In this document: piece after piece, positions 62,868-64,000 of the stretch
How the letters are laid out: every line of letters begins with the position of its first letter
Numbering within the stretch: position 1 is the stretch's first letter
Assembly: GCA_024760905.1 (NCBI GenBank)
Contig: CM045731.1
Location: 25,110,001-25,174,000, forward strand
From: Plotosus lineatus
Lineage: Eukaryota > Chordata > Actinopteri > Siluriformes > Plotosidae
Length of the DNA: 64,000 nucleotides
Direction of reading: 5' to 3'
Translations under genes and position numbers: made by a program
The notes under the pieces: generated by a model
Databases searched by the model: none
What the model was told of the DNA's origin: nothing
What the model saw: the letters and a program-made list of their open reading frames with translations, nothing else

Positions 62868-63207
62868 TCTTCAAATTAAAAAATAAGGAAAATTCCACAA
62901 AACAAGGCCAATTATGCAAAAAAAAAAAAACAACCCTCAACAAACAACCCAAAACCTCCCATAAAAACGACTTACATTTTTGTGAGATGCACATCTGTGT
63001 GCATGCACGCGCATCTGCGTGCGTGCGCGTCTGTGTGTATTTATATTATAAGCATTTATAGCATTGAATATGAATTTATTGATATTATATACACATATAA
63101 ATGTACGTATACGTCAGTTGGGGGTGGGGGTGGGTGGTTCATCCTACTTTGCAGAATTCGGTGGTTGCGGCGGGATTTTGGTCCCAATTAACCGCAGAAA
63201 GGGAGGG
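62783..63207. mobile_element. pogo-like MITE, copy H
   Basis: Starts CGGGATCCCTCGCAACCTTGCG after (AT)n and ends AACCGCAGAAAGGGAGGGTCAATAAATAT, with the same altered right end as copy E. It includes a poly-T of about 27 at 62835. Confidence 0.8.
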
Positions 63208-63224
63208 TCAATAAATATATAAAT

Positions 63225-64000
63225 CATAAATCTTCATCTTTTCCTTTCGGCTGTTCCCTTCAGGGGTCACCACAGTGAATCATCTCCCTCCATCTCATCC
63301 TATCCTCTGCATCTTCTTCTCTTACACCAACTGCCTTCATGTCCTCCTTCACCACATCCATAAATCTTCTCTTTAGTGTTCCTCTAGGCCTTCTGCCTGG
63401 TAGTTCCAACCTCAGCATCCTACTACCAATATACTCACTATCCCTCCTCTGTACATGTCCAAACCATATCAATCTAGCCTCTCTGACTTTGTCTCCAAAA
63501 CCTCTTACATGTGCTGTCCCTCTGATGTACTCATTCCTGATCTTATCCATCCTCGTTACTCCCAAAGAGAACCGATACCTTCCTATCACACATCACATCG
63601 GACACTTTTCTCCAACCATTCCAACCTGCCTGCACATGCTTCTTCAACCTCTTTTCCACACTCTCCATTGCTCTGGATTGTTGAGCCTAAGTATTTAAAA
63701 TCCTCCACCTTCTTTATCTCTGTTCCCTTTAACCTCATTGTTCCTCTTGGCTCCTTGTCGTTCAAACATAGGTGTCTTACTGAGGCTAACCTTCATTTCT
63801 CTACTTTCCAGGGCATACCTCCACCTCTCTAGATTTTCGTCCATTCGTTCTCTGCTCTCACTACAGATCACAATGTCATCTGCAAACATCATAGTCCATG
63901 GAATCATGTCTAACCTAGTCTGTCAGCCTGTCCATCACCATAGCAAACAAGAAGAGCTCAGAGCTGACCCTTGATGCAATCCCACCTCCACCTTGAACTC
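63225..64000 (-). pseudogene. RTE-like retrotransposon, copy 3, runs off the window
   Basis: On the minus strand the 3' end is at about 63240 (complement of CTTTTCCTTTCGGCTGTTCCC). The C-terminal frame 63589-63260 reads RFSLGVTRMDKIRNEYIRG, RLIWFGHVQRRDSEYIGSRM, LKRRFMDVVKEDMK and ends IHCGDP with a stop. Further right the RT appears as TMMFADDIVICSESRERMDE (63900). Frame changes near 63590 and 63700. The element's 5' part is outside the window. Confidence 0.88.

Overview
The window is eukaryotic and almost certainly from a teleost fish. Three things point there: a finTRIM-type RING/B-box/B30.2 gene with the fish exon layout, Rex3 (RTE-clade) retrotransposons, and a dense mix of Tc1, pogo-like, hAT and tRNA-derived SINE repeats between long (CA)n, (GT)n and (AT)n tracts. 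The order or species cannot be named from what I see. There are no bacterial operons, CRISPR arrays or rRNA genes.

Layout. 1-10.4 kb: a pogo-like MITE, a hAT BED-finger relic, SINEs, a large inverted-repeat (foldback) element broken by two MITEs, and a decayed Rex3 on the minus strand. 10.4-13.4 kb: mostly unassigned low-complexity DNA with one lysine-rich ORF of unknown meaning. 13.4-20.7 kb: a field of at least three SINE families, partly nested. 20.7-28.4 kb: an RT-only non-LTR fragment, a Tc1 relic sitting inside an (AT)n tract, and a long Rex3 copy that split a pogo-like MITE. 29.0-32.6 kb: copy A of a segmental duplication, carrying the last (B30.2) exon of a finTRIM gene. 33.0-37.7 kb: a DNA transposon with recognisable inverted ends, filled by a 4-kb non-LTR element. 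38.2-46.0 kb: a complete Ty3/gypsy-type LTR retrotransposon whose Gag resembles the PNMA protein family. 47.6-51.5 kb: exons 5 to 1 of the finTRIM gene (minus strand). 51.9-56.8 kb: an RTE-like element with a Rex3 nested in it. 56.9-62.8 kb: copy B of the segmental duplication, with a second B30.2 exon whose upstream exons lie beyond the right edge. 62.8-64 kb: another MITE and the 3' part of an RTE-like element.

The only convincing host gene is the finTRIM gene. Six exons spliced at GT/AG sites give 1656 nt in frame, 551 codons plus stop. Intron 5 is about 15.1 kb and has been swollen by the LTR element, the non-LTR element and the DNA transposon. The two B30.2 exons differ mostly at replacement sites, as expected for a fast-evolving innate-immunity multigene family.

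The most interesting signals are: the LTR element with a PNMA-like Gag and a textbook -1 frameshift site (T TTA AAC directly before the gag stop, with a possible pseudoknot); its two LTRs, which differ only by indels; an intronic minisatellite built from copies of the exon-3 splice donor; and a datable nest of transposons around a tandemly duplicated immune gene.
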